DNA from: Gonocerus acuteangulatus
Lineage: Eukaryota; Arthropoda; Insecta; Hemiptera; Coreidae
Direction: 5' to 3'
Assembly: GCA_946811695.1 (NCBI GenBank)
Contig: OX328123.1
Coordinates: 13,688,662-13,752,661, forward strand
Length of the DNA: 64,000 nt
The position numbers and the translations under genes were made by a program. Under the pieces are notes generated by a model. That model searched no databases. It was not told the origin of the DNA and saw only the letters and a program-made list of their open reading frames with translations. Positions 9,643 through 20,858 of this stretch are shown here, in pieces. How positions within the stretch are numbered: position 1 is the first letter of the stretch; each line of letters starts with the position of its first letter.

Positions 9643-9834
9643 CTGAAGATTGAGAGGATACTGCCAGCAGTGTAGTAACTCCTAGTGTTGTCCTTCCTGG
9701 TACCGAATCCACGTCCATCCAGAAAGACACCCAGGATATGACCACGATCAAGATGGTCGGGAGATAGCTCTGGACCAAGTGGAAACCCACCGACCTGCTC
9801 AGGTAGAATTCGGCCACCAAGCAACTGTAGTTTC
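9643..9834 (-). CDS. Cys-loop chloride channel exon: M1 and M2 pore segment
   Basis: A 192-bp exon (2 nt, 63 codons, 1 nt). It starts GNYSCLVAEFYLSRSVGFH, then gives M1 (LVQSYLPTILIVVISWVSFW) and M2 with its preceding loop (MDVDSVPGRTTLGVTTLL, then AVSSQSSG). SWVSFW and the Pro-x-Arg entrance to M2 are hallmarks of anion-selective Cys-loop receptors. Here the usual PAR is PGR, with Pro kept at -2' and no Glu at -1', which fits a chloride pore. The exon ends at the SSG position where the next exon (IQSGLPQVSYVK) takes over. No stop or frameshift is present, so the gene is probably functional. On the donor side a 425-bp MITE ends only 13 bp away. An open frame runs on into both introns but is not coding there. 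Confidence 0.95.
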
Positions 9835-9983
9835 CTGCAACAAAAGGAATATTTGATAATGCAGCTAAAACCTGGGAGAACCAGACAGGTAATTTTGTTA
9901 TATTTGTTCCAAGTTCGGGCCTAGCTAGGAAAACTTGCACAAATAATTTATTCTATTTATGGAGTATCTATGAGTTTTTGTTT

Positions 9984-10122
9984 TAGCGCGGTTCCTCCCT
10001 CCCCCATAGGGAGGAACCCCGCTTATAAGGTTGATCTCATGACACAATCCGGAAGTGCCGACTAGAAAATTTTGCGTTTCAGAACCCCTAGAGTACGAAA
10101 ATAACGGTCGTTCAAATTTGTA

Positions 10123-10172
<50 letters not shown>

Positions 10173-10382
10173 TTGTCTTTTCGCGACCCTGACAGGTCAA
10201 AAATGGTCCGATTTTGATGAAAATTTCGTACAAAGATCTTTCGTCTAATTTGAAAGGTCAAGTTCATTAACCAGCAGAATCTGCCCACCGGAACATGGTT
10301 TTTGGAGCGCATGTCGCGCGAAAAAAATCGTTCCACTTACTTCATATGCTTGCAAGTACTAGTTTTATAGGCTTCTTGTCCT

Positions 10383-10426
<44 letters not shown>

Positions 10427-11192
10427 CTTGTAAGCACTCGTTTTATAGGCTTCTTGGGCTAGGAAAACGAATGAAACCATTTTCAAGGCGATAGCTTTAA
10501 CCGTTTTCGAGAAAATTGGAAACATAGTTTTTGAATACCGTTTTTCGTTTGGGTACTTAGAATCATGGGATTCAGTTGAAACATTTTCTCCATGTTCGAA
10601 TTTCAACAAAACTAATATGTTGAAATTTCGGTTACGTTTGGAGTTAAGGAAGGGTTAGAATAAAATATTTTATTAACCGACATAAAAAGTTTTGGTAACT
10701 TTGTATACTTTCCTTAACATCTCGAAAACGGTTGAGAATCTTGTTAAACGGACGATTATTAGAAAGCTTACTAAATGCTCTACAAAAAAGGTTCTGAAGA
10801 AAGTTTTCATTAGGCGATGTCAATCGGAGAAATAAGTGCTTAAAACTTTAAAGTAATTGATTTTGCTTATTCGAACTGTTCTTTTTGTCTGTTTTTATTT
10901 CTTGTTATTTTTTAATTACTTATAGTTGGATAATGTATTTGAAAATAAAACAGGTTAAGAAAAATAAGAAAAACAATTTAATGTTAGAGATATGGATTTC
11001 AAGATATAGCTTTTCAACTGTCTAGCGGGGGCCTTCCTAGGGTTGGCCGACCCATCCAGGTAAGATCATAAATCAAGACCTTTCTAGAAATGTGGACCCA
11101 AAATAATAAATGTTTCTATTTTAATCATTCCAAATGAGTCTAGGGATAAGAACGGAACCGCGCTAAGATGATGCAGTTCCTGCGTGTCGGGC
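9984..11192 (-). mobile_element. Family A Helentron-like element, full length
   Basis: Minus-strand 5' end at 11192 (GCCCGACACGCAGGAACTGC) followed by TTAGCGCGGTTCC. The body holds the AATCGGACCATTTTTGA-type module and roughly 330-bp blocks. (TA)n tracts lie near 10128-10165 and 10387-10424. The 3' terminus at 9984 is a strong hairpin (GGTTCCTCCC paired with GGGAGGAACC) ending GCGCTAAAA. Flanked by T runs on both sides, with no target duplication. Confidence 0.8.
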
Positions 11193-11206
11193 TTTTTTTC
11201 TCATAT

Positions 11207-11239
11207 CTTCCACATCGAAGTAATCTTACGATGTGGAAG
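11207..11239. repeat. Perfect 11-bp inverted repeat (hairpin)
   Basis: CTTCCACATCG (11207-11217) and CGATGTGGAAG (11229-11239) with an 11-nt loop, just outside the 5' end of the A element. Confidence 0.65.
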
Positions 11240-11243
11240 TTAA

Positions 11244-11699
11244 TGGTTTTATTCTGCTTACTCCATGCATTTTATGTGCAACTGTTACATATTTTATTTT
11301 ATTTCTTTTTATAAAGATATAAAATAAATGGTTGAACACAAAAAATGTGAAATAAAAAAAAAGAACGAAACTTAATTAGAATGTGTCATAATGCAGACAA
11401 CAAAAATTACCAGACAATGTCTCTATAGCTTTGCCTCCTCTCTCAGATCAGATATGCTCTTGGCAAAACGTTTCAAGTAGGGAATATTGTTTTTTGCTTT
11501 TTAGGGCTTTGAGGATTATGGATCACATTTGTAGTGTTTTTGGAACTCCGTCTTAATGAGATCTGTCCGACTAGAGTCGTATATTAGATGTGTCTACGTT
11601 TTTTCGGTACGCAGAGGCATTTATTTGTGTCTTTCAGTTTAAATCTGTGTAATAAGTAGGAGTTAGTGTTTCCGTTGAGAAGTTGTGGCAGTGGATATG
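11244..11699. other. Unassigned intronic sequence
   Basis: No coding frame or known repeat recognised. Confidence 0.35.
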
Positions 11700-11737
11700 T
11701 TAAATCCATAAAGGTGGTTCGAAATTGTGTGTGTGTG

Positions 11738-11801
<64 letters not shown>

Positions 11802-11995
11802 TCGGTTCGCTCTCCCACCGGCTCAAGAATGATTCAATTTTTATGCAATGCGTTACAAAACTCGTCTGTATAATTTGATATTACAAGTTCGTTAACCAGC
11901 AGAATCCGGCTACCAGAACACGGGTTTAGAGCGAAATTTGGGCGCAGAAAATCGGAACACCTAGGTTTTCGAGTTTATGTGCTTGCAGGTTCTCG
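11700..11995 (-). repeat. Diverged family A fragment around a (TA)n tract
   Basis: Contains GGTGGTTCGAAATTGTG, (TA)n at 11741-11798, TCGGTTCGCTCTCCCACCGG and GTTCGTTAACCAGCAGAATC, matching the A-family region next to the microsatellite. Both ends are missing. Confidence 0.6.
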
Positions 11996-12317
11996 AGGCA
12001 GATAAGAAAGGATATTTAAACGAGAATTTATATAAGGCAGCTCTGGTAATAATGAAGACATAGCCAAATCCAAAAAGCAGAAATAAGTTAGATAATACAA
12101 ATACAGTGCGAGAAATAGAGGGACTTAGGGAAAAAATCGAAATTAATGCCTGGCTAAAGCTTTTGTATGCTCAAGGAATATCGGAAAGGATTGTCATGCC
12201 TATTTCTGCAAATATAGGGCTCTAAGTAGCTTTTAAACCTACCGATAAAGTAGCTAAAGCCTTCTTCTCTAGCGTTGGCAAACAAAGTTTTTTTGTTGTT
12301 GTTTTGTTAATTCCATT
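11996..12317 (+). other. Unassigned; possible decayed coding remnant
   Basis: A stretch at 12000-12230 reads as a fairly protein-like frame broken by a few stops, but I recognise no family. It may be a transposase relic or chance. Confidence 0.2.
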
Positions 12318-12430
12318 TTAGCACTTTCCTCCGAAGCTATTGAGGTAGCACTCATGACGGAATTTTTGAAAAATTTCTTCGAATCTTTATCGATCCTACC
12401 TAGTAGAGACCGAAAATGACCCCAGTTAAA

Positions 12431-12479
<49 letters not shown>

Positions 12480-12655
12480 TATAGTTATATATGTGTCCGT
12501 TAACACGATACAGGCCAGAGTTTTTGTTTTTTCGCCACGAAACTTGTTATGTAGTATTCCCCCATCAAACGATTGAACGAGTTCGTTAACCAACAAAATC
12601 AATCCATCCGGAGGTGGGGGGGGGGGGGGTTACTCCGGAGCCAAAGTAGTTATTT
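12318..12655 (-). repeat. Family B 3' portion
   Basis: The 3' hairpin terminus TTTTAGCACTTTCCTCCGAA (12317-12336), the CGGTCTCTACTAGGTAGGAT-type block, (TA)n at 12437-12486, then the CGAAACTTGTTATGTAGTAT block and a G run before truncation near 12655. Confidence 0.7.
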
Positions 12656-13331
12656 GTTAATAACCGTTCCACCGAGTTGGTTTTACGGAAGGGCATTGAA
12701 ATAGCTGTGTCTCCACAGCTAGTCTCTTCTCATTTCTCATAATAAGCTTTCGTTATTTCTTTCTTTATAAAGTCGTCAGCTACCATTTTCTCTTTTTGAG
12801 CTAAGGGCAACACAACGGTTGGATTAAAGATTTTTTTTTTTTTTAAGTTTGAAATATTGTTTTTACTTTTTTTTTTTTAAATTGTTGAAATTATATTTTC
12901 TAAAAATAATATTTAGTGAAATATTTCGGCGATAGTGTAATATCTGCGGTACATGATCTCTACATACATATCAACTAATAAAACTCAAATAAGGCCCTTC
13001 AGAAGGAACAGATCTACGAAAAAGGACCGGGTAGCAGAGGAAGAACTCTATTATAGGCTATAATTGGATTTTTATGGACTTCAGCAGATACTGAAGTGAC
13101 TAGAGCTTAAAAAACTAACCGTTAGGTATCGCAGAGAGCTGTCACAGCAGTCGTATTTCAGCTCGACAAATTGTTATGACGACCCGTTGTCATGAAAGAG
13201 GCTATCCGTCTCTGATGGGTTAATGTTCATCAGACTCGCTGTTTAAATGTAACAGACGATTCTTCAGTCTTAAATTTTATTTTATTTTAATATTAAAGAT
13301 CACCGATCTTCCAGCAGACGCGCTGTGGTGC
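12656..13331. other. Unassigned intronic sequence
   Basis: No convincing coding frame or repeat family. Contains T-rich runs at 12831-12881. Confidence 0.3.
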
Positions 13332-13340
13332 TCAATTTAC

Positions 13341-13522
13341 ATATTTTTTTTTTTTTACGGCGCTTCAACATCTAGGCCATTAGCGCCGACATCCAGGGTG
13401 CAGCGAGGAATTTTCCCAACGAGCCGTGGGATGAGAAAATTCCTGCCGCTGGTGGGGATCGAACCCACCATCTCCCGCTTATGAGTCGAAGACGCTAGCC
13501 TCTAGACCACGGAAGACCCGCG
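13341..13522 (-). repeat. tRNA-derived SINE, complete, with target duplication
   Basis: On the minus strand the head has a good A box (TGGTCTAGAGG) and B box (GGTTCGATCCC). The 3' end is the hairpin tail GGCGCTAATGGCC ... GAAGCGCC followed by an A-run. A 9-bp duplication, TCAATTTAC, flanks it at 13332-13340 and 13523-13531, giving a 182-bp insertion. The internal polymerase III boxes are intact. Confidence 0.88.
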
Positions 13523-13617
13523 TCAATTTACTTGACACCAAACTCGCCGGATCCCTTCCCACCTCCTTTTACCACCCTTTCCATCTCTGACTTAAAGATT
13601 TCTTATTGCTGTACCTA

Positions 13618-14948
13618 CACTGAGAAAAAAAAAAAACAGCCTGCCGGCAGCCTGAAAACTGTGACTCAGTGCCAGTATTTTGAAATAGGACATTTTAGTC
13701 TAAAATAGGATTCCACATATTTAAGCCTAAAATAGGATTCCACTAGTTAGAGTGCCCCGCCAGAACAGAGTTCAGGTTCTTGTTTTTATTATTAAATTTA
13801 AAAACAGATGTTATATACAATAGAATGAAGAAAGTTGTGTTTGTTTTTCGAGAATATATTCCCTTAATATAACATGGAGCTGCCGGTATAGAACCAACTG
13901 AAGATGGAGTTCAATAAGCCTGGTAAGCTGAGAACTGATGGAAGTCTTTTTTTATACGTTCCTAGAATACGGCTAGAATATTAGTTCAAAATTATATTAG
14001 TAGACTATTATTTTGGTTTCCATTCTGTTTCTAGAGTTCCTTCATTTATGATCATATCCATAGACAAAAACCTTATTTTGTAATTCCCTGGCAGCTTTGA
14101 ATTTACTGCGACATTTTAAACTAGAAAAAATGCCTATTTATGTTTCTTTTTAATTTAAAACACAACAACAACTTTTATTTTATTAATAAAAATTTATTTT
14201 TGTTTCTGTTTGAACAGATGCTGAAATCAACTGTCTTCGGCTTTATGAATACGGCTATAAGTGTCATGAAAAAAAAAAAAAATGAAAAAAATTCTAGACC
14301 TACTTGTTCAATATTGTTCATAAGTACATTATACCTAATACCAAATACTTGTAAATATCTATATTTGTTAAAAAGTGTATACCTCTTACCTACTTGTAAA
14401 TATCTACTTGTTAAGAAGTGTATATGTAAATTACACCCAAATAATGTCTCATTATTATTACTCTGAATTTACCTTTGTTCTTTTTTATCCACATAATAAA
14501 GTCATCTGTCTGTAGGCTGCTAGCATCCTATATGGATGGGGTCAATGTAACCCATCCATATAGGATGCTAGCAGCCTATAGGGGTAGGATACAGGAAGCA
14601 AACATCAGGATGCTCGCAGCCTGTATTGGTAGGCTCCTAGAAGCCAGTATCAGAGTCCCAGCAATCTAAAGTCTAGGGGTACGCACTTGAAAGTAGAGTG
14701 CTAGCGCTCTATTGTTGGATGCTAGCTTTGGGTGTGAGAACTCTACTATAGGATGCAGAATTAGCATTCCAGCACTCTATTATAAAATGCGGGCACTCTA
14801 ACTAGTGGAATCCTATTTTATGCTAAAATGTGTGGAATCCTATTTTAGACTAAAATGTCCTATTTCAAAATACTGGCACTGAGTCACAGTTTTCAGGCTG
14901 CCCGCAGCCTGAAAGTAGATGCGAGCAGCCTGTTTTTTTTTCTCCGTG
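13618..14948. mobile_element. DNA transposon with about 140-bp terminal inverted repeats
   Basis: The ends read CACTGAGAAAAA and TTTTTCTCCGTG between TA dinucleotides (13616-13617, 14949-14950). The arms (13618-13757 and 14797-14948) match through GTGACTCAGTGCCAGTATTT and TAGGATTCCACTAGTTAGAG. The right arm carries about 22 extra bases near its end. The 1331-bp element has no transposase; only short frames lie inside. The superfamily is not certain: the TA target suggests Tc1/mariner-like. Confidence 0.7.
14513..14578. repeat. Perfect 28-bp inverted repeat with 10-nt loop
   Basis: The left arm 14513-14540 begins TAGGCTGCTAGCATCCTATA and the right arm 14551-14578 is its exact complement. It lies inside the long-TIR element among further TAGGATGCTAGCAGCC-like units (to about 14790), suggesting a subterminal array of inverted units. 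Confidence 0.85.
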
Positions 14949-14950
14949 TA

Positions 14951-15698
14951 ATTGCGAAAGAAACATTAGTGGGGACTCTGTACCACATGGAAAGCGGAGT
15001 CTTCAATTCCACCAGATAACATAGCGAAGGATCTCAAGAATTGTCCTTATTAACAAGAGTTTCGTACTTTTCTCCTAACCACTGTTTGCAAGGTGCTTAG
15101 TGAATAGAATTAGTAAACCACGGCAAGTACAAGTGAATATGAAGCGATTATATTTGAGGTTTAATAAAGTCACTACGCGGCGACGATTCCCCATTTCTGT
15201 TCGGGTTCATTACAGATAAGTTTACTGACACACCATCGTTTGATCGAGTACAAGTGCTAATTTCAAGGACAAGGCCTTAAGCGAATTGGTGAAGCGTTCG
15301 GTCCGAATCTGAGTGCCCAGTTGACTGACGCTTGACTCAAATTCTTTCTCACACTTCATATATACCCCCCTCCCACAAGACATTCATGGACATCCCGTAA
15401 CTTACAATTCAACATACTATAAATAAACACGTTCATGAACTCAAGTGACTCAGCCTAGAATGAGCTCAGGATGCCTGGAATCAAAGGAGTAAGGTCAGGG
15501 CGTGTTTGCCGGCAAATACCACAAATTACAGACGCATAACCTGAACTCATGGGCCCTCGACTGATTTATCTTTCTACGACGACGAAATATAAAATATTTT
15601 GTGAAATCACCCCAATACCCAGTGCCTAACACCGGTAGGGTGTCGCCAACGCACAACATATCACCGACACCAGTCCACAACATAACATACATCACCCT
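14951..15698. other. Unassigned intronic sequence
   Basis: No repeat pair or coding frame recognised in about 750 bp. Confidence 0.3.
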
Positions 15699-15702
15699 TT
15701 AA

Positions 15703-16025
15703 CACTTTCGCTGCGAGTGTCATTACGGAAGGACAGTAGCGATCCTATCCACTTAAGAGTGGTCCTTCGGAAGGACACTTCTCCATTACTTTTCCCTTTA
15801 GATTCAAAAGGTAAATGGAGGGGATTCACTTTTACAGCTCCAGGTAAAGACAGTTGCCTTCAGTATTGTTTGGGGTTTCCAACAGTATTTTCCGTTTTCA
15901 AATCGGCTGACTGAAAGGTTTTTTATTAATTTTTTATGAAAAAAAAATGTCTACATGAAAAATTCTAACAAAAAATGTACCCGATACTGATGTATTCCCA
16001 AACAATGACAGCCGCAGCGAAAGTG
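15703..16025 (+). mobile_element. piggyBac-like MITE, copy 1
   Basis: TIRs CACTTTCGCTGCGAGTGTCA and its near complement, with TTAA on the left (15699-15702) and TTA followed by G on the right. The copy at 27289-27590 in the opposite orientation has TTAA on its other side. Contains a GGAAGGACAC motif repeated in inverted form. No ORF of note. Confidence 0.7.
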
Positions 16026-16168
16026 TTAGGCAACGTCGGGATGGTCCTTTGCAGATAGTTACCATCCTAGGACTACTGTACTACATACTGTGCACAAATT
16101 AAATAGGCACTTTTTCCTTATAATTGACAAAATTCATCATTCAGGGAACCACCTATACGTCAGTCTTA

Positions 16169-17536
16169 GGGTACTCGCATAGTGAAGAGGTAGAGGTAGA
16201 AATAGAGGGAAGAGGTAGAGGTAGAGGTAGAGGGAAGAGGTAGAGGTAGAGGCATAGATTGAGGGAGGGTCGCATAGTGAAGAGGGATACCGCGCTGCTT
16301 TTCCAGCTTCACATGATTTGAGGGTGAGTCTTCAAGTGTGTTGCAAGAAGAGAGGTTGTTAGGATAGTTTATTTTTTTTACAATATTAAGTGACAGTAGT
16401 GAAGATAGTGATAACAGGCACTTTTTCCTTATAATTGACAAAATTCATCATTCAGGGAACCACCTATACGTCAGTCTTAGGGTACTCGCATAGTGAAGAG
16501 GTAGAGGTAGAAATAGAGGGAAGAGGTAGAGGTAGAGGTAGAGGGAAGAGGTAGAGGGAAGAGGTAGAGGGAAGAGGTAGAGGGAAGAGGTAGAGGTAGA
16601 GGTAGAGGTAGAGGCAGAGGTAGAGGTAGAGGGAAGAGGTAGAGGGAAGAGGTAGAGGTAGAGGTAGAGGTAGAGGGAAGAGGTAGAGGTAGAGGCATAG
16701 ATAGAGGGAGGGTCGCATAGTGAAGAGGGATACCGCGCTGCTTTCCCAGCTTCACATGATTTGAGGGTGAGTCTTCAACTGTGTTGCAAGAAGAGAGGTT
16801 GTTAGGATAGTTTATTTTTTTTACAATATTAAGTGACAGTAGTGAAGATAGTGATAACATGTCGACGGCGCGTAAATGGTGGATAATTAATGCACCGCGA
16901 TAATTAAATCTTCTTTCATTTCACTACCGTTAATAGTTATTCACAATCCCAAAACAATAATCTCAAATTTTCTATAGTGAAAATACTACACAAACGACCA
17001 CAGTGCAGCAGAGGGTGGAATGGGATAGTAGTGGACTTGAAAGGACCAATCACGGAGAAGCCACGTCATAGACCGCGCTTTAGACCGCTTGAAAAGACAA
17101 ACAATTTGTCTTCAAAAGTGGGCGGGCGGGACCTCTAGGAGGCCCGCGCGGTTCACCTCTACCTCTACCTCTTCACTATGCGAGCCCCCATTACAAACCA
17201 TGTGTTTGTGTTACATAGAGGTACCTCTACCTCTACCTCTTCCCTCTACCTCTACCTTTACCTCTTCACTTTGCGAGCCCCCATTACAAACCATGTGTTT
17301 GTGTTACATAGAGGTACCTCTACCTCTACCTCTTCACTATGCGAGCCCCCATTACAAACCATGTGTTTGTGTTACATAGAGGTACCTCTACCTCTACCTC
17401 TTCCCTCTACCTCTACCTCTACCTCTTCACTTTGCGAGCCCCCATTACAAACCATGTGTTTGTGTTACATAGAGGTACCTCTCCCTCTACCTCTTCCTTC
17501 TACCTCTACCTTTACCTCTTCACTATGCGAGTACCC
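16169..17536. mobile_element. TIR element with expanded hexamer arrays and TTA flanks
   Basis: The left end GGGTACTCGCATAGTGAAGA is the inverse of the right end at 17517-17536, and both are flanked by TTA (16166-16168 and 17537-17539). A 3-bp TTA target and GGG..CCC ends fit PIF/Harbinger-type elements. Left arms contain (AGAGGT)n runs and the right side (ACCTCT)n runs. A 311-bp tandem duplication repeats the left end (16105-16415, then from 16416) and includes 64 bp of flank, so it arose after insertion. Confidence 0.65.
17150..17530. repeat. Tandem array of hexamer-bearing units inside the TIR element
   Basis: Four units of about 68-94 bp, each with GCGAGCCCCCATTACAAACC, ATGTGTTTGTGTTACATAGA and a (CCTCTA)n run of variable length. 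Confidence 0.8.
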
Positions 17537-17539
17537 TTA

Positions 17540-18299
17540 AAATGAGAGATCTTTAACATTTACACAAAGGATAAAAAAGCAATCACTATTAGCACCCCAA
17601 GTAAAGCCTATGAAGTCTATAGAAACAAATAATGTTTTAGATTAAACACAACCAAGAAGAGGTACAACACAATGCTTCAGTTGTAATTATAGACAATAGC
17701 TAGGTTCTATTGGCTACTGATAAAGATTATTCGTCTACTTTATTGTTCTAAAAATCAATAAGTTCTATATTTATACTCAGATAGCATATTGATATAGGAG
17801 AGACTTCTGAATGTTAAAATCAAACACTTTGCCAAGGATTTTCCTAGATACAAATGCTTTCCACTATAGTGGAATGGTTTTTACTCCACACCATTCGTTT
17901 CTGTCTAAAACGTCCCTCTATTCAGTCTTTCATTGTCATTTATAAAATCTACTCAATTTGTTTCCTTAACCTCTGTATTTTGCTAAAAAATACTAGTCGT
18001 AGAAAGGAATGTATCAAATAAGAAATATCTCTTACATTAAGATTTCGCTTCTGGAGAAAAAAATCAACAAAATTAATAATTACTGAATAATTCTTATTCA
18101 TGCACCCTTGGTATCAGTTCATATCATAAATAATGTCCGTTTTCAATATTCTGTCTGTTAATTTTTATATTACTAATACCTCCATTTCAATCTATTTTTG
18201 TTTACATTTTTTGTTTATTATAGCATTAATGATACTTAAATTTATCATGTTTTGGAGGGTGAAATTCATTTATTCTGTGCTGAAATTTCATTTCAAATG
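17540..18299. other. Unassigned intronic sequence
   Basis: AT-rich; no coding frame or repeat family recognised. Confidence 0.3.
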
Positions 18300-18570
18300 G
18301 ATCTCCCAATACACTACTTACGCCAAGTTATGCTTCGGGTATTCGATAATGGAGAATATGCTGATTCAACTTATCGAAATATATGCCAAAAATTTCATTT
18401 GTTAGCGACAAGTGTCGCAGTGGTTTGAAAGATTTCGAGCGGGAAACCTCAAGCTTGAAAAAAGCCTCGTACAGGTCTAGCAACAGAGCTTGACGACCAA
18501 CTCCTGTAGGATACTGTAGAAGAAAATCCTGTTACATCAAACTAAGAGCTAGTTTTTCATTGATGTTATC
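18300..18570 (+). pseudogene. Degenerate mariner transposase N-terminal fragment
   Basis: One frame reads VSQWFERFRAGNLKLEKS, the end of the helix-turn-helix region of mariner transposases (W-F-x-x-F-R-x-G-x-x-x-L), followed after stops by a segment like the TVEENPVTS continuation. Several stops and shifts; ends not defined. No catalytic D,D34D motif is present. Confidence 0.6.
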
Positions 18571-18642
18571 CTATACCTTATAACACGACATTACTTATGG
18601 GATGACTTGATATTTTAGAATACTTCGGGATGTAGGCACTGG

Positions 18643-18692
<50 letters not shown>

Positions 18693-18781
18693 CTTAGTGT
18701 ATATGTGCATTTGAGATTGTGTTTGTTCACGTGAAAGTACCATTCTGTGGCAGTGGAACAATAGTCCATACACCATAAGGA

Positions 18782-18973
18782 AAGAGTTTCTCCCCTAACG
18801 CCTTAGATTATCATGCGGAATATGGGGGTTCGAGTCCCACTTGCTGCAGGGGTTTTTCGCATTGTAGGCCCCGTTGAGAACAATCCCTGCTGCACCATAC
18901 ATGTTCAAGAAGGGTGGTAACCCTTAGATAGCCCGGCATCAACGGCCTAGATATTGGAGCGCCGTAAAAAAAA
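18782..18973 (+). repeat. tRNA-derived SINE with target duplication
   Basis: B box GGGTTCGAGTCCC near 18830, the GGGTGGTAACCCTTAGATAG core shared with the SINE at 590-1084, and the tail CGGCATCAACGGCC ... GAGCGCCG with an A-run. CATAAGGA flanks it at 18774-18781 and 18974-18981 (8 bp). 192 bp; the A box is weak. Confidence 0.8.
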
Positions 18974-18981
18974 CATAAGGA

Positions 18982-19948
18982 GGGACAAGTTTATAAATCG
19001 AATCAACTAGAGGAGAGTGTTTCGGATATACTCCCAATGCAGCTCAAAATATTAATGCTTTCTAAGCGAAGTAAGAAATTCCCTATGTAAAGCCCAAAAC
19101 TAATGAGGGGTGCTTTTTGAATAAATGCAAATCCATTAGGAGCAAAGCGAGTTTAACTGTACTTATCCAGAAAAAAAAATTTCCTAGTAGCCGTAATTTT
19201 TGGTTTCTTGCAACGAACGGTTTACATTAGCAGGCCTAGTTATGCTCTCCATGCTGTATCGCACAGAGCCCTGTAAGACCTGCAATAGCAACAGTACAGC
19301 GAAACGACATATCGTGTTTCAAAAATTGCCTCTTAATCCTATTTTCGTTTCCTTTATTCATTAAATTACGCCTAAAGATGTTAAATTCGCGAAGGTTTAT
19401 AATCCTTTTATAATTCCGCTTCAAGATGAATGGAAGCGCAATCCAACTCCGGTAGATGTGGAAGCAGAAAATTTAATTAAACGATAATTTATAAAATATT
19501 TTATTTAAAAATTAATAGGTGTGATAATATTCCAGAGTCTCATTTAATTCATTACAATTATTATCTATACTAAATATTATTTCAATCAATCTCATTGTCG
19601 AATTAACATAAATTTTCGTTTTATGAAGATGTGTCTGATGATGTGATTTTTCCAAGTCTAATCAGGATTTGAATGTTTAACTTCAACGATATCAGTGCTG
19701 ATATTAAGCTAGATGAAAAATTAAATGGTATTTTATGTTTAATTGTCAAACGTCGTGAACTTCTTTACGCGTATTTTATCAAAGATGGGAAACAAAAATA
19801 AATAATCTCACTAAACGAAATCGTTCTAAATTTTATTAGCTTTGATTTAAAAAAAAAAAATGCATTTAAATCGGTTAAGATTTAAATGGCTGTAGCCTTT
19901 TTTGAAAGACGATACGTCGTTTAACCCACTGTGCGATGTGTCGTGTCA
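18982..19948. other. Unassigned intronic sequence
   Basis: No repeat family or coding frame recognised. Confidence 0.3.
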
Positions 19949-20324
19949 GTCAGTGATAACACCAGACCCGTGTCAGTGATAACACCAGACCCGTGTCAGT
20001 GATAACACCAGACCCGTGACAGTGATAACACCAGACCCGAGTCAGTGATAACACCAGACCCGTGACAGTGATAACACCAGACCCGTGTCAGTGATAACAC
20101 CAGACCCGTGTCAGTGATAACACCAGACCCGTGACAGTGATAACACCAGACCAAAGTCAGTGATAACACACGACCCGTGTCAGTGATAACACCAGACCCG
20201 TGTCAGTGATAACACCAGACCCGTGTCAGCGATAACACCAGACCCGTGTCAGTGATAACACCAGACCCGTGTCAGCGATAACACCAGACCCGTGTCAGTG
20301 ATAACACCAGACCCGTGTCAGTGA
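19949..20324. repeat. 23-bp minisatellite, 16 full units
   Basis: Unit GTCAGTGATAACACCAGACC plus CGT, repeated head to tail 16 times with few variants (GACAG, GTCAGCG, CCAAA, one ACACACG), plus an 8-bp partial unit. There are no spacers, so it is not a CRISPR array. Confidence 0.95.
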
Positions 20325-20856
20325 AATATTCGAATTAAAGACGATTTCGAATTATCGAAGTTCGAATTATCCATGTTCCACTGTACTACTACATTTGAAG
20401 CGAAGAAGAAGAAGATGCCCTTGTTGAAAAGAAGAAGTGACCTTAATGCAATCTGACAAGTTACTCGTTGTATTCGAGTTTTATGTTGGGTCTGGAAATG
20501 ACAGAGCCAAATCTGAAGAGAGTGGGTCAACGCACCCGTTCACAATGCCTCTATAGGGGGTGGCTACTCCCCCCAAAAATAAAAACAAACTTTCTTCGCT
20601 CTCTTTCTTTCTTAGTCTTAGTCCTGGGAAATCAGTTTTAGGCAAAGTTCTTCTTAATTTTCCTTTATTGTACAGCCGAATTATTACTTTTACGTTTTAT
20701 TTTGTTAATTATTACTTGGGAAATTTACTTTTTACTCTCAGTTAGCGTATTAAAAATATTTCATGACGATTATAAACTATCGCGACGTTTACTAATAAGT
20801 TTCCTTGTTCCCTGTATTATTGGTAGCTACATACTTCAGGGAACATTCTAAAATCC
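20325..20856. other. Unassigned intronic sequence
   Basis: Nothing recognised; T-rich with short open frames only. Confidence 0.3.
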
Positions 20857-20858
20857 TA

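Noticed and set aside
9485..9940. 151-codon reading of the M1-M2 exon as one long ORF
   Set aside because: Only 9643-9834 is exon; the rest reads into introns and the MITE, with canonical splice sites at the limits.
11718..11800. Ile/Tyr-rich frames over (TA)n tracts here and at many other places
   Set aside because: Microsatellite translations, present in both strands.
13341..13522. A tRNA gene (good A and B boxes)
   Set aside because: The cloverleaf is incomplete, the unit continues into a SINE body with a hairpin and A tail, and it has a target duplication.
16464..16860. Pro/Leu/Ser-rich frames on the minus strand, and similar frames at 17089-17545
   Set aside because: Pure translation of the (AGAGGT)n hexamer arrays in several frames.
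19949..20324. CRISPR-like repeat array
   Set aside because: Units are head to tail without spacers, in a eukaryotic intron.
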